This document shows, piece after piece, positions 1 through 6,220 of a DNA stretch of 30,371 bases (its first letter is position 1; the number at the start of each line of letters is the position of its first letter). A program made the translations under genes and the position numbers. A model generated the notes under the pieces. That model had not been told where the DNA came from and did not search any database. It saw only the letters and a program-made list of their open reading frames with translations. Source of the DNA: an uncultured Peptoniphilus sp. Its GTDB lineage: Bacteria > Bacillota > Clostridia > Tissierellales > Peptoniphilaceae. The stretch covers positions 1-30,371 of the forward strand of contig CABQNX010000011.1 in assembly GCA_902465645.1 (NCBI GenBank), written 5' to 3'.

Positions 1-114
1 TTACTTAAAATTCTCTTATCTGTCCAAAGAAATATGAGAAGGAAGAATTGTGTAGATGTTAAAAATAAGTGTTATTTTCTTGCCTGTGGTATGGGAGGTA
101 AATTATGCAAATAG
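1..114 (+). CDS. C-terminal end of an unidentified gene, cut by the window edge
   Basis: The first reading frame is open from base 1 through 37 codons to TAG at 112-114. It ends in a Cys/Gly-rich tail containing CYFLACGMGGKLCK. The next possible start (ATG at 105) overlaps this stop by ten bases, and a GGGAGG ribosome binding site for it lies inside this frame at about 93-98, which is the usual layout of coupled genes. I do not recognise the sequence. An open stretch of this length can occur by chance in AT-rich DNA, so this is a tentative call that depends on sequence left of the window. Confidence 0.35.
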   Translation, partial: LLKILLSVQRNMRRKNCVDVKNKCYFLACGMGGKLCK

Positions 115-278
115 AAAGACTGAACAAGAAAAAAGAAGTTATATTTGAAGAACATTCAAAAGACTATGTAATAGCAAAACAAAAAATAATAAGTAAATTT
201 AGATATAGGGATAATATAAAACATAAAAAATATACTTATGGATATATTCTCACATACTACGCTTATTTAAAATATTAA
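105..278 (+). CDS. possible small basic protein, 57 residues
   Basis: An ATG preceded by a good ribosome binding site (GGGAGGT, about six bases upstream) opens a 57-codon frame. The product is rich in lysine, tyrosine and isoleucine (starts MQIERLNKKKEVIF) and has no membrane segment or recognisable motif. It overlaps the end of the preceding frame by ten bases, so the two may be translationally coupled. No family is recognised. It could be a real small accessory gene or a decayed remnant; the ribosome binding site is the main support. Bases 279-397 after it hold no clear gene. Confidence 0.4.
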   Translation: MQIERLNKKKEVIFEEHSKDYVIAKQKIISKFRYRDNIKHKKYTYGYILTYYAYLKY

Positions 279-397
279 AATTATCCATACTGACCATTCA
301 AGCCACGCGGAATCAATTTGTTTTTTGTCAAGAAAATAAGATTATAGGGTATAAAAGTGTTGAAAGTAATAGCTTTTAGGATCTTTAGGGAGTTTGT

Positions 398-736
398 ATG
401 AATTTTGAAAAAATTGTAATTAGTTTATTACCTATAGCAGGATTGTTTTTGTCCTTTTTCTATAAGTATAAAGCAAATGGAAATATCAGTAAGTATAGTG
501 GATTTAGAACAGCATTAAGTATGAAATCAAAAGAAAACTGGAAGTATGCACATAAGTATGCAGCTAAACTTTTGCGCATATATGCTATATTTTTTATATT
601 ATTAAATATTATAGTAATAGTTAGTAATAGTTTAAATAATACAACTATGACAGTCATAGTTGTATTGCAAATGCTGTTTTACTTCATTATTGGATATAGA
701 GTTAATAAGGATTTGGCGAAAAAAGAAAATGGTTAG
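398..736 (+). CDS. SdpI/YhfL-family small membrane protein
   Basis: This 112-residue protein has three hydrophobic segments (about 5-23, 58-76 and 83-101). Between the first two lies the motif that marks the SdpI/YhfL family: GFRT at 35-38, then an SMKS..NW stretch ending at Trp48 and AHKYA. Bacillus subtilis SdpI gives immunity to the SdpC toxin and relays its presence to a repressor; many short relatives have no known toxin partner, and none is visible here. The start has a ribosome binding site, AGGGAG, about seven bases upstream. The gene is AT-rich and sits among accessory genes next to a toxin-antitoxin pair, so an immunity-type role is plausible but only inferred. Confidence 0.75.
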   Translation: MNFEKIVISLLPIAGLFLSFFYKYKANGNISKYSGFRTALSMKSKENWKYAHKYAAKLLRIYAIFFILLNIIVIVSNSLNNTTMTVIVVLQMLFYFIIGYRVNKDLAKKENG

Positions 737-821
737 GATCTATTAAAAATTTAAAGATTAGCTATCATGGGTTAAGAAAAAAATCGCAAATAATTACTTC
801 TTTGATTTAAGATACATAAAA

Positions 822-842
822 TAAGCCTAGAGATTAGGCTTA
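822..842 (+). terminator. hairpin after the SdpI-like gene
   Basis: TAAGCCTA and TAGGCTTA form a perfect 8-bp stem around a GAGAT loop, 86 bases after the SdpI-like stop. It is followed by AGAATTATTT and not a clean T run, so it is a weak terminator at best. Confidence 0.4.
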
Positions 843-909
843 AGAATTATTTATACTGTTCTCTCAAATCATGCAGAATGTATTACATTGTTGTTAAGAA
901 AATAGAGGC

Positions 910-949
910 ATTAAAATAAAAATCGGGCGATGCATTTATGCATCGCCCG
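910..949 (-). terminator. intrinsic terminator of the toxin-antitoxin operon
   Basis: CGGGCGATGCA (924-934) and TGCATCGCCCG (939-949) form a perfect 11-bp stem with a four-base loop. Read on the minus strand, downstream of the toxin gene, it is followed by ATTTTTATTTT. No T run follows on the plus strand, so it serves the minus-strand operon. Confidence 0.85.
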
Positions 950-992
950 CAAAACTTTCCTTTTCAATTCGTTAACTCATTATAGTATTTTT

Positions 993-1259
993 TTAAAAAT
1001 TGTCTAGTATATCGTGGTGTTCAATATCTAAAAGAAATATCAACTCATTATTTTCATAGAACCAAATAATTCTAATATCCATGTTAACAGAAGACTTCCA
1101 TATTCCATCTGCACCTTGTATTTTCTTGGTTCTTAAAGATGGATGAGTAGGATTTTCCACGAAAAACTTAGTTTTCTTTTTAGTTTGTTTCTTTTCAGTA
1201 TCAGATAGTTTTTTATAATGTTTTTTAAAGGCCTTCGAATAAGTAATTTTATAGGACAT
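993..1259 (-). CDS. RelE/ParE-superfamily toxin
   Basis: This 88-residue basic protein has the RelE-fold pattern: an N-terminal strand (YKITYSKAF), a lysine-rich helical pair, FFVENPTHPSLRTKKI in the middle, a W-x-S strand, then DIRIIWFYENNELIFLLDIEHHDIL at the end. Toxins of this kind usually cleave mRNA on the ribosome, while the ParE branch acts on gyrase; the sequence alone does not decide between them. The start codon shares one base with the stop of the upstream gene (TAATG), so translation is coupled to the antitoxin. The C-terminal HHDI is typical of the YafQ/RelE-like branch. A strong terminator follows. Confidence 0.85.
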   Translation of the reverse strand: MSYKITYSKAFKKHYKKLSDTEKKQTKKKTKFFVENPTHPSLRTKKIQGADGIWKSSVNMDIRIIWFYENNELIFLLDIEHHDILDNF

Positions 1260-1516
1260 TACTTGTCCAATTCCTCAAATAGGGATTCAATGGAATCAAA
1301 GATTGGCCTTTCTCCATTTTGGATAGATTCTTTAATTTCTTTTACTTCAGCTTTTAAATTTTTTATGACATGTTCTGGATAGATTGCAACTGGAACAAGT
1401 ACAATTCTACCGTTATCTTCAGTTACTTCAAATTGGTCGCCTTGATTTAATTCCATGGATCTTATTATATCTTTTGGGATAGTAACTTGTGATTTAGCTT
1501 TTAGTTCAACTAACAT
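1259..1516 (-). CDS. AbrB/MazE-type antitoxin (SpoVT-AbrB domain)
   Basis: The 85-residue protein begins with a swapped-hairpin AbrB DNA-binding domain: LKAKSQVTIPKDI at about 5-17 and GDQFEVTEDNGRIVLVPV at about 26-43. An acidic helical tail (about 50-85) is the likely toxin-neutralising part. It lies directly upstream of the RelE-like toxin and overlaps it by one base. Antitoxins of this kind normally repress their own promoter, and a 29-bp dyad with 11-bp arms sits right beside the -10 box upstream of this gene. An AbrB-type antitoxin paired with a RelE-type toxin is a known but less common pairing than MazE-MazF. Confidence 0.85.
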   Translation of the reverse strand: MLVELKAKSQVTIPKDIIRSMELNQGDQFEVTEDNGRIVLVPVAIYPEHVIKNLKAEVKEIKESIQNGERPIFDSIESLFEELDK

Positions 1517-1528
1517 AATAAAGGCTTC

Positions 1529-1557
1529 TTAGTTAGAAAATAATACTTTCTAACTAA
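1529..1557 (-). promoter_or_regulatory. palindromic operator of the toxin-antitoxin operon
   Basis: TTAGTTAGAAA (1529-1539) and TTTCTAACTAA (1547-1557) are perfect 11-bp inverted repeats around seven bases. The dyad abuts the -10 box (1558-1563) and covers the expected transcription start, an ideal place for the AbrB-type antitoxin to repress its own operon. That it is the binding site is inferred. Confidence 0.7.
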
Positions 1558-1586
1558 ATTATATTTTTTTCTAATGAAAAAGTAAA
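1558..1586 (-). promoter_or_regulatory. promoter of the toxin-antitoxin operon
   Basis: On the minus strand TTTACT (1586-1581) and a consensus TATAAT (1563-1558) are separated by 17 bp. The operator dyad starts immediately downstream. Confidence 0.75.
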
Positions 1587-1609
1587 TATGAGTGGTGGAT
1601 ATCATTGTG

Positions 1610-1636
1610 TATAATTGTTACAAAAGAATTTGTAAC
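1610..1636 (+). promoter_or_regulatory. -10 box and dyad upstream of the DUF3784 gene
   Basis: TATAAT (1610-1615) is followed at once by GTTACAAA (1617-1624) and TTTGTAAC (1629-1636), a perfect 8-bp inverted repeat with an AGAA centre. No good -35 box is seen. The dyad covers the expected start of transcription and could bind a repressor or form a 5' mRNA hairpin. Confidence 0.5.
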
Positions 1637-1660
1637 TAAGAAGTTTTGAGGGGGTGCTTT

Positions 1661-1882
1661 ATGACTTTATTAAAAATAATACTTATACTAGTAGGAGTAG
1701 CTTTTATTAGCTTTGGCTATTTAATTTATTTTAAGGAAAAATATAATTTGATTAATGGATTTGAAGGGGAATTTAAATCAGGAAGAAAGACAGAATCCTA
1801 TGCTAAGAAGGTAGGCTTAGCAGAGCTTGTTATTGGAATTATTTTTATTTTAATTGGGATTCTTATAATTATAATAAAGTAA
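1661..1882 (+). CDS. DUF3784-like small membrane protein
   Basis: The 73-residue protein has two membrane helices (about 3-23 and 51-72) with a short charged stretch between them (FKEKYNLINGFEGEFKSGRKTESYAKKVG). This pattern, including the K-Y-x-L-I-x-G-F element, fits the DUF3784 family, whose function is unknown. I start at the ATG at 1661 because GAGGGGGTG lies just upstream of it; the in-frame TTG at 1646 would place the start inside that ribosome binding site. It is preceded by a -10 box and a perfect dyad, suggesting specific control. Confidence 0.7.
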   Translation: MTLLKIILILVGVAFISFGYLIYFKEKYNLINGFEGEFKSGRKTESYAKKVGLAELVIGIIFILIGILIIIIK

Positions 1883-1950
1883 CATTACTATTTTATTTAT
1901 CTATGGTCTACAAATAAAGTCAGTTAGTTGTTATACTTAGTGGCAAGTTT

Positions 1951-1985
1951 ATATAGGTAAAATGTATTACTCTTTTAACCTATAT
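1951..1985 (+). other. imperfect hairpin in the leader region of the MgtC-like gene
   Basis: ATATAGGTAAAA (1951-1962) can pair with TTTTAACCTATAT (1973-1985) with one bulged base, leaving a ten-base loop. No T run follows, so it is not a plain terminator. It lies 128 bases upstream of the MgtC-like gene. No known magnesium riboswitch is recognised. The rest of 1883-2112 shows nothing else. Confidence 0.3.
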
Positions 1986-2112
1986 TAAGAAATTTTGATT
2001 TACGTAGCAATTTTTTAATAAATTCCATATAAGAGATGAGTTAAAAGCTTAAAAATATTTTCAAAAGAATATAAAAATTCATTTAAATATTTATCGAAGG
2101 GAGGGGAAGAGA

Positions 2113-2790
2113 ATGGATATATTTTTAGTGGCAGTTAGAATATTTTTGGCAGCTTTTTTAGGCGCCATTATTGGCATAGAAAGGGAAATAAAAAATAGGG
2201 CGGCTGGTTTTAGGACGCATATAATAGTGAGCGTTGGTGCATGTTTGATTATGCTTATTGGAATAGAAGGAATTGGAGAAATTTCTAATAACATAGGACG
2301 TGATACGGCAAGGATGGCAGCACAAGTTGTAAGTGGAATTGGTTTTTTGGGTGCAGGCACTATACTTCAAACTAAGGACGGTGTCTCAGGTCTTACCACA
2401 GCTGCGACCCTATGGTTATCTGCAGCAATTGGACTTGCAGTTGGGATTGGCTTCTACGAAGGAGCAGTAATAGCAACTATAATTTGTCTAGTGACCTTAA
2501 TATCATTAAAGGGCGTTAGTGATTTTGTAAATGATATGACAACAAAGTCTTATAAAATGGTATTTGATACTGATAATTTTGATGAAGAAAGCTTTCTAGA
2601 TTTTGCTTCAAAAGAGGGTGTGGAAGTAAGGAAATTAGATATAGTTGATGAAGATATAGATGATAAATTAATGATTAATTCAACCCTATCCTTTCATAGA
2701 AATTATAATATTGGTAAATTTTTCAAGAAGTTAAAATCAGATTATCATTTGAATTCGATAAAATTAAATAAAGAAAAAGATAAAGACTGA
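2113..2790 (+). CDS. MgtC/SapB-family membrane protein
   Basis: The N-terminal half has four to five membrane helices and the two signature blocks of the MgtC/SapB family: G-x-ERE-x-KNRAAGFRTH near residues 19-36 and ARMAAQVVSGIGFLGAGTIL near 66-85. The C-terminal 75 residues are soluble and charged, like the ACT-like tail of longer family members. In Salmonella MgtC supports growth in low magnesium and inhibits the F1Fo ATP synthase; the role in Gram-positive anaerobes is not known. The start is set by GGGAGGGG seven to fourteen bases upstream. It appears to be a single-gene unit, ended by the terminator at 2894-2931. Confidence 0.85.
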   Translation: MDIFLVAVRIFLAAFLGAIIGIEREIKNRAAGFRTHIIVSVGACLIMLIGIEGIGEISNNIGRDTARMAAQVVSGIGFLGAGTILQTKDGVSGLTTAATLWLSAAIGLAVGIGFYEGAVIATIICLVTLISLKGVSDFVNDMTTKSYKMVFDTDNFDEESFLDFASKEGVEVRKLDIVDEDIDDKLMINSTLSFHRNYNIGKFFKKLKSDYHLNSIKLNKEKDKD

Positions 2791-2811
2791 CTTTGATAAA
2801 AGTCTCAAAGA

Positions 2812-2856
2812 ATTTATGGAGAATAATTAAAAATATTGAAGATATTTTCCATAAAT
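2812..2856 (+). other. long AT-rich hairpin downstream of the MgtC-like gene
   Basis: ATTTATGGAGAATA (2812-2825) and TATTTTCCATAAAT (2843-2856) can form a 14-bp stem with one G-U pair. No T run follows. It may stabilise the 3' end of the message before the real terminator. Confidence 0.4.
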
Positions 2857-2893
2857 ATTTGGTCAAAAGAGATAATAACAAGTGAAAAATAAA

Positions 2894-2931
2894 GTCCCTA
2901 GGATTTTATATCTTAGGGACCTTATTTTTAT
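2894..2931 (+). terminator. intrinsic terminator after the MgtC-like gene
   Basis: GTCCCTAGGAT (2894-2904) and ATCTTAGGGAC (2910-2920) form an 11-bp stem with one G-U pair, followed by CTTATTTTTAT. Confidence 0.8.
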
Positions 2932-3005
2932 AAAAAATTTTTGAGAAATAGAAAGCAAAATTTGAAAGAGAAGATAATAAAAATTAAAAAATATCTTAAT
3001 TTTTA

Positions 3006-3054
3006 TTGAAATCTATCGAGTCTCGATATATAATCTGATTATCGATAGTCGATA
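3006..3054 (+). promoter_or_regulatory. promoter with two PadR-type operators
   Basis: TTGAAA (3006-3011) and TATAAT (3029-3034) are spaced by 17 bp. A palindrome TATCGAG-T-CTCGATA (3014-3028) fills the spacer. A second, TATCGA-TAG-TCGATA (3040-3054), lies at the expected transcription start, 26 bp centre to centre. Both share TATCGA/TCGATA half-sites. The PadR regulator encoded in this operon is the obvious candidate ligand, giving autorepression; that assignment is inferred. Confidence 0.8.
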
Positions 3055-3071
3055 CTAAAGGAGGAAAGCTT

Positions 3072-4313
3072 ATGTTAAAGACAAGATACTTAACTTATAC
3101 AAACTTTGGACTTGTTGAAAAGTGGTATGAAGACATGGCAAAGAAGGGTTGGCAAATTGAAAAAATAATTTTGCCCTTCATTCACAAGTTTAAAAAAGCT
3201 GAACCAGAAGATGTTAGATATAAAATTTCAATCGCACCTAACGAAGGATCTTTTTCCGCCTTCTCCAAGGATGAACTAAGGGACTTTGATGAAATGGCAA
3301 AAGATTTTGGTTGGCATCTTGTATACAGGACCTTCAACATGAACGTCTATAAGCTTGATAAAGGAAGTCAAGACTCTCTTTATAACGACGGAAAGGAAGA
3401 AATTGAAATTTTAAAGAAGGTGATCAATGGAGAAATAATTTCTCTTAGCACAATTTTCATGGTTCTTGTCTTTCTAGTATTCTCTATAACTTCTAGATTT
3501 TTTTCTAGGGATATATTTTATTCAAACTACACAATATTTATGGGACCGGCTATGATTTTGTTTTTTCTATATAATGCTATAGCCTTGGTGGATTATATAT
3601 TTTTTAAAAAGAGGAACAAGGATGTAAAAAGCATAAGTCAAATAAAATTTTCAAGATTTACTTTTTCTAAGGCTTTTGTATCAATATTTTGTATTCCATT
3701 TATTTTAATAGTGCTTGCCTTTGGATCAGACTTTTTACTTCCTAGTGGCGACTCTACTGGAGTAAATATGATCATAAGTCTTTTACCATCAATTATTATG
3801 TTTTCATTAATTTATTTCTATCGCAAAAAAATTAAAGCAATGAACATAAAAAGAGACCAGAAAAAATTTATTTTAATCTCAATGGTAACTTTAATTTATT
3901 TAATTACAAATATTTTTACTTTTACCTTAATCGACAAATTCTCTACATCTAATGAGATTGAAAGCCAAGTTGTGGGGAATTTTATAAAGACTAGGGAAAG
4001 GAGAAGCTTTTTGACAGAAAGCTGCGATTATTATTCATCAGAAAAAAATGATCTTGGTATAAAAAAGACTGTAGTAAAGTCACAGGACCTTGCAGGTAAT
4101 TTATTTGAAAGAATTCTAAAAAATTCTATGAAGCGCCCTTATAGAGCTGAATTTGTTAAAGACATTTCTGAAACTTATCCTTATGACAGGACTTATATCA
4201 CATCAGATCAAGAAGACTATTTGATTTTATATAAGAATGTGGTCTTAGAAGTAAGTGGTAATCTAGAGGACGAAAAGGTCCAAGAAAAGATTGCAAGGAT
4301 CTTGGAGGTGTAA
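3072..4313 (+). CDS. DUF2812 multi-pass membrane protein
   Basis: The first 100 residues match the DUF2812 pattern (FGLVEKWYEDMAKKGWQIEK, then FAWHLVY-like GWHLVYRT near 80-87). They are followed by about five membrane helices (roughly 122-140, 154-176, 200-218, 232-250, 266-285) and a soluble C-terminal region of about 120 residues. At 413 residues it is longer than many DUF2812 proteins. Such proteins are commonly encoded next to PadR regulators in Firmicutes, and a PadR gene follows here after two bases. Function is unknown; a sensor or envelope stress role under PadR control is inference. The start has AGGAGGAAA just upstream. Confidence 0.8.
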   Translation: MLKTRYLTYTNFGLVEKWYEDMAKKGWQIEKIILPFIHKFKKAEPEDVRYKISIAPNEGSFSAFSKDELRDFDEMAKDFGWHLVYRTFNMNVYKLDKGSQDSLYNDGKEEIEILKKVINGEIISLSTIFMVLVFLVFSITSRFFSRDIFYSNYTIFMGPAMILFFLYNAIALVDYIFFKKRNKDVKSISQIKFSRFTFSKAFVSIFCIPFILIVLAFGSDFLLPSGDSTGVNMIISLLPSIIMFSLIYFYRKKIKAMNIKRDQKKFILISMVTLIYLITNIFTFTLIDKFSTSNEIESQVVGNFIKTRERRSFLTESCDYYSSEKNDLGIKKTVVKSQDLAGNLFERILKNSMKRPYRAEFVKDISETYPYDRTYITSDQEDYLILYKNVVLEVSGNLEDEKVQEKIARILEV

Positions 4314-4315
4314 GC

Positions 4316-4627
4316 ATGGCAAGAGACCAATTCCAAACCCTAACAGAGCCCATGTACTTTACCCTCTTGGCTCTGGGACAAGTTAGAAATGGGGCAGAGA
4401 TCACTTCCTGGGTTGGAGAAATAACTAAGGGAAGAATAAATTTAGCACCAGGAACCCTCTATGCCCTCTTGGCCCAGTTTTTAGAAAATGATTTGATTAC
4501 AAGAGTTGAAGTAGATAAGAAGGGGAAGTATTATAAAATTACCGACGAAGGGCGAGACCTCCTTGAGGAAGAAGTTAAAAGACTTAGACTTTTAATAGAT
4601 AACTACGAAAATCATTTTGCCAAGTGA
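4316..4627 (+). CDS. PadR-family transcriptional regulator
   Basis: The 103-residue protein has the PadR winged-helix pattern: TEPMYFTLLAL, then GAEITSWV, a recognition helix in LAPGTLYALLAQFLENDLI, the wing (KKGKYYKITDEGRDLL) and a C-terminal dimer helix. It belongs to the small, PadR-s2-like group. The ATG lies two bases after the DUF2812 stop, with GGAGGTG just upstream inside that gene, so the two are co-transcribed. Two TATCGA palindromes in the operon promoter make autorepression likely. The inducer is unknown. Confidence 0.9.
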   Translation: MARDQFQTLTEPMYFTLLALGQVRNGAEITSWVGEITKGRINLAPGTLYALLAQFLENDLITRVEVDKKGKYYKITDEGRDLLEEEVKRLRLLIDNYENHFAK

Positions 4628-4672
4628 TTCAGATAAATATTAGGCAGAATAAATTATATAAAATTACGTTAT

Positions 4673-4704
4673 AAAACAGTGGGTCCAAAGCTTCGCTGTT
4701 TTTT
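4673..4704 (+). terminator. intrinsic terminator after the PadR gene
   Basis: AAAACAG (4673-4679) and CTGTTTT (4696-4702) form a short stem around a 16-base loop, followed by a T run. The loop itself contains the AAGCTT palindrome. Confidence 0.65.
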
Positions 4705-4706
4705 GT

Positions 4707-4735
4707 TTGAATTAAAGTGGTCTTAATAATATACT
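4707..4735 (+). promoter_or_regulatory. promoter of the small-peptide/J-domain/HIRAN operon
   Basis: TTGAAT (4707-4712) and TATACT (4730-4735) are spaced by 17 bp and begin directly after the PadR terminator. Confidence 0.65.
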
Positions 4736-4784
4736 CTATTTAGAATACATTTCATAAAAATTTTGCGAGAAAGGATAAAATTTT

Positions 4785-4979
4785 ATGAGAAAAAAGCTTC
4801 TTATCTTGTTAATTATTTTAATCTTGTGCTTCCCCATAAGCTATCGCTACAAGGATGGTGGGACTCTTTCTTATAAGGCTATCCTTTATTCCTACACCAT
4901 CTACCACAGATTGGAAGCTGATGGGTCTTATTATACAGGGAAAGAATTTTTAGTATTTCCCTTTAATTTTTTAAGATAG
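4785..4979 (+). CDS. small secreted or membrane-anchored protein, 64 residues
   Basis: The protein begins with Met-Arg-Lys-Lys and a hydrophobic stretch (about 4-19) ending in a cysteine at 15, giving either a signal peptide or an N-terminal anchor. The rest is a tyrosine-rich segment with YKDGGTLSYKAILYSYTIYHRL and a closing LVFPFNFL. I recognise no named family. The ribosome binding site AGAAAGGAT is about ten bases from the ATG. It is the first gene behind a clear promoter and lies 28 bases before the J-domain gene, so it is probably co-transcribed with it. Confidence 0.65.
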   Translation: MRKKLLILLIILILCFPISYRYKDGGTLSYKAILYSYTIYHRLEADGSYYTGKEFLVFPFNFLR

Positions 4980-5007
4980 AGAATCTAACACAGAAGGGAG
5001 GATTGAC

Positions 5008-5814
5008 ATGGGACAAATTATTGAGTTTCCAGATGACAAGAAATCAAGAGAGAGGATTAAAGAACTTAAGAAGGCCTTGGAAAGTCTTGTCTTTGAAAGA
5101 GACAATCTAGAGTTTGTAGTTTGTGAAAATATTAAAACTGAATATTTGCTAATTTTTGGAAGTCTTGAGTACAGGATTTACAAGACTTATTGTACTTATC
5201 TTCGTTTGAAGAGAAAAAAAGACATGATTCAGGCGAAAAAGAATCGTCAAGAGAAGATAAAAATTGAAGAAATTGATAAAAAGCTTGATGAAGAATTTGC
5301 CGACTACAAGAAAAAGCTAGATGAAAAAATCGGAGAAATCAACGAGGCCTTAAGTCGTGCAAAACTTGAAGTCCTAAGTGAAGAAGAGACTAAGCTACTT
5401 AAAAAACTTTACAAAAATATTGTCAAGAAGCTGCACCCAGATATAAATCTTTCAGTTACTGATGCAGAAAAGGAATTATTTTACAAGGCCACGGAAGCTT
5501 ATAAGGATGGGGACCTTCCAAGCTTACAAATTATTTATGACATAGTTTGTAGTGGTAATGACATTAAAGACGAGGACTTATCTGGCAAGTCCTTGGATGA
5601 CGAGCTAAAGAGACTAGAAGACCTAGTAGGTCAAATTCAAGATTATATTAATATAATCAAGTCCACACCACCCTATACTTGGAAGATATATTTGGAAGAT
5701 GAGAAGAAGAAAAGTGAGAGGTTGAAGTCTTTAGAGGATGATTTAAAAAGTTTTGAGGAAGCAGTCAGAACGCAAGAAGAGGCAATCAAGGATTTAATGA
5801 GGGATGAAATATGA
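5008..5814 (+). CDS. J-domain (DnaJ-like) protein with coiled-coil arms
   Basis: This 268-residue protein carries a J-domain-like segment at about 125-180: helix II with KNIVKKLHPDI (HPD at 143-145) and helix III with ELFYKATEAYKDGD. HPD is the loop that triggers ATP hydrolysis by DnaK/Hsp70. Before it lies an N-terminal helical region with IFGSLEYRIYK (50-59) and a charged coiled coil (about 65-120); after it is another coiled coil to the end. There is no zinc finger or client-binding domain of a classical DnaJ, so it is a specialised co-chaperone. It overlaps the HIRAN gene by four bases (ATGA). A divergent paralogue lacking HPD is encoded at 18392-19081. Confidence 0.8.
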   Translation: MGQIIEFPDDKKSRERIKELKKALESLVFERDNLEFVVCENIKTEYLLIFGSLEYRIYKTYCTYLRLKRKKDMIQAKKNRQEKIKIEEIDKKLDEEFADYKKKLDEKIGEINEALSRAKLEVLSEEETKLLKKLYKNIVKKLHPDINLSVTDAEKELFYKATEAYKDGDLPSLQIIYDIVCSGNDIKDEDLSGKSLDDELKRLEDLVGQIQDYINIIKSTPPYTWKIYLEDEKKKSERLKSLEDDLKSFEEAVRTQEEAIKDLMRDEI

Positions 5815-6212
5815 GTGATATTGCAAAAAAAGATAATGGTGATTTAATTGAATACCTAGTGAAGTCTGGGACAGGAATTGATTTGCCAAAACCCTTTGAG
5901 CGTGATATTTATCTCTTTGACACCTATGTTGCTGGTACAAGTCATATCCATGGCATAAAGGAGATTGGAGACAAGCTTAAGAAAGAGGACAGACTGGTAT
6001 TTTATAGGGAGCCTGAAAATGAACACGACCCCCAGGCTATTAGGATAGAGACTTTGAATAAGGAAAAAATTGGCTATGTCCCTCGCCAAGACAATGTTAT
6101 ATTTTCACGACTTATGGATGCTGGCAAGGTCCTCTTTGCCAAGATAATAGAAAAAGAGATGCGAGGAGATTGGCTCAGAATAAAAATAAAAATTTATCTC
6201 CATGAAAGCTAG
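5811..6212 (+). CDS. stand-alone HIRAN-domain protein
   Basis: Most of this 133-residue protein (about 33-128) matches a HIRAN domain: the opening strand TYVAGTSHIHG, then LVFYREPENEHDPQAIRIE, KIGYVPRQDN, and a closing basic strand. HIRAN domains in eukaryotic HLTF bind 3' single-stranded DNA ends at stalled forks; bacterial stand-alone forms are thought to bind DNA but are poorly studied. Its start overlaps the J-domain gene (ATGA), so the two proteins are made together and may act together. That functional link is inference. Confidence 0.85.
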   Translation: MSDIAKKDNGDLIEYLVKSGTGIDLPKPFERDIYLFDTYVAGTSHIHGIKEIGDKLKKEDRLVFYREPENEHDPQAIRIETLNKEKIGYVPRQDNVIFSRLMDAGKVLFAKIIEKEMRGDWLRIKIKIYLHES

Positions 6213-6220
6213 GGGAAAGT

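Noticed and set aside
265..340. Short frame giving HTDHSSHAESICFLSRK, resembling a possible transposase or protein remnant
   Set aside because: Only about 23 codons between stops, no start or ribosome binding site, and no family could be recognised.
1951..1985. Magnesium-sensing M-box ahead of the MgtC-like gene
   Set aside because: Only one simple hairpin is seen; the long conserved M-box core is absent.
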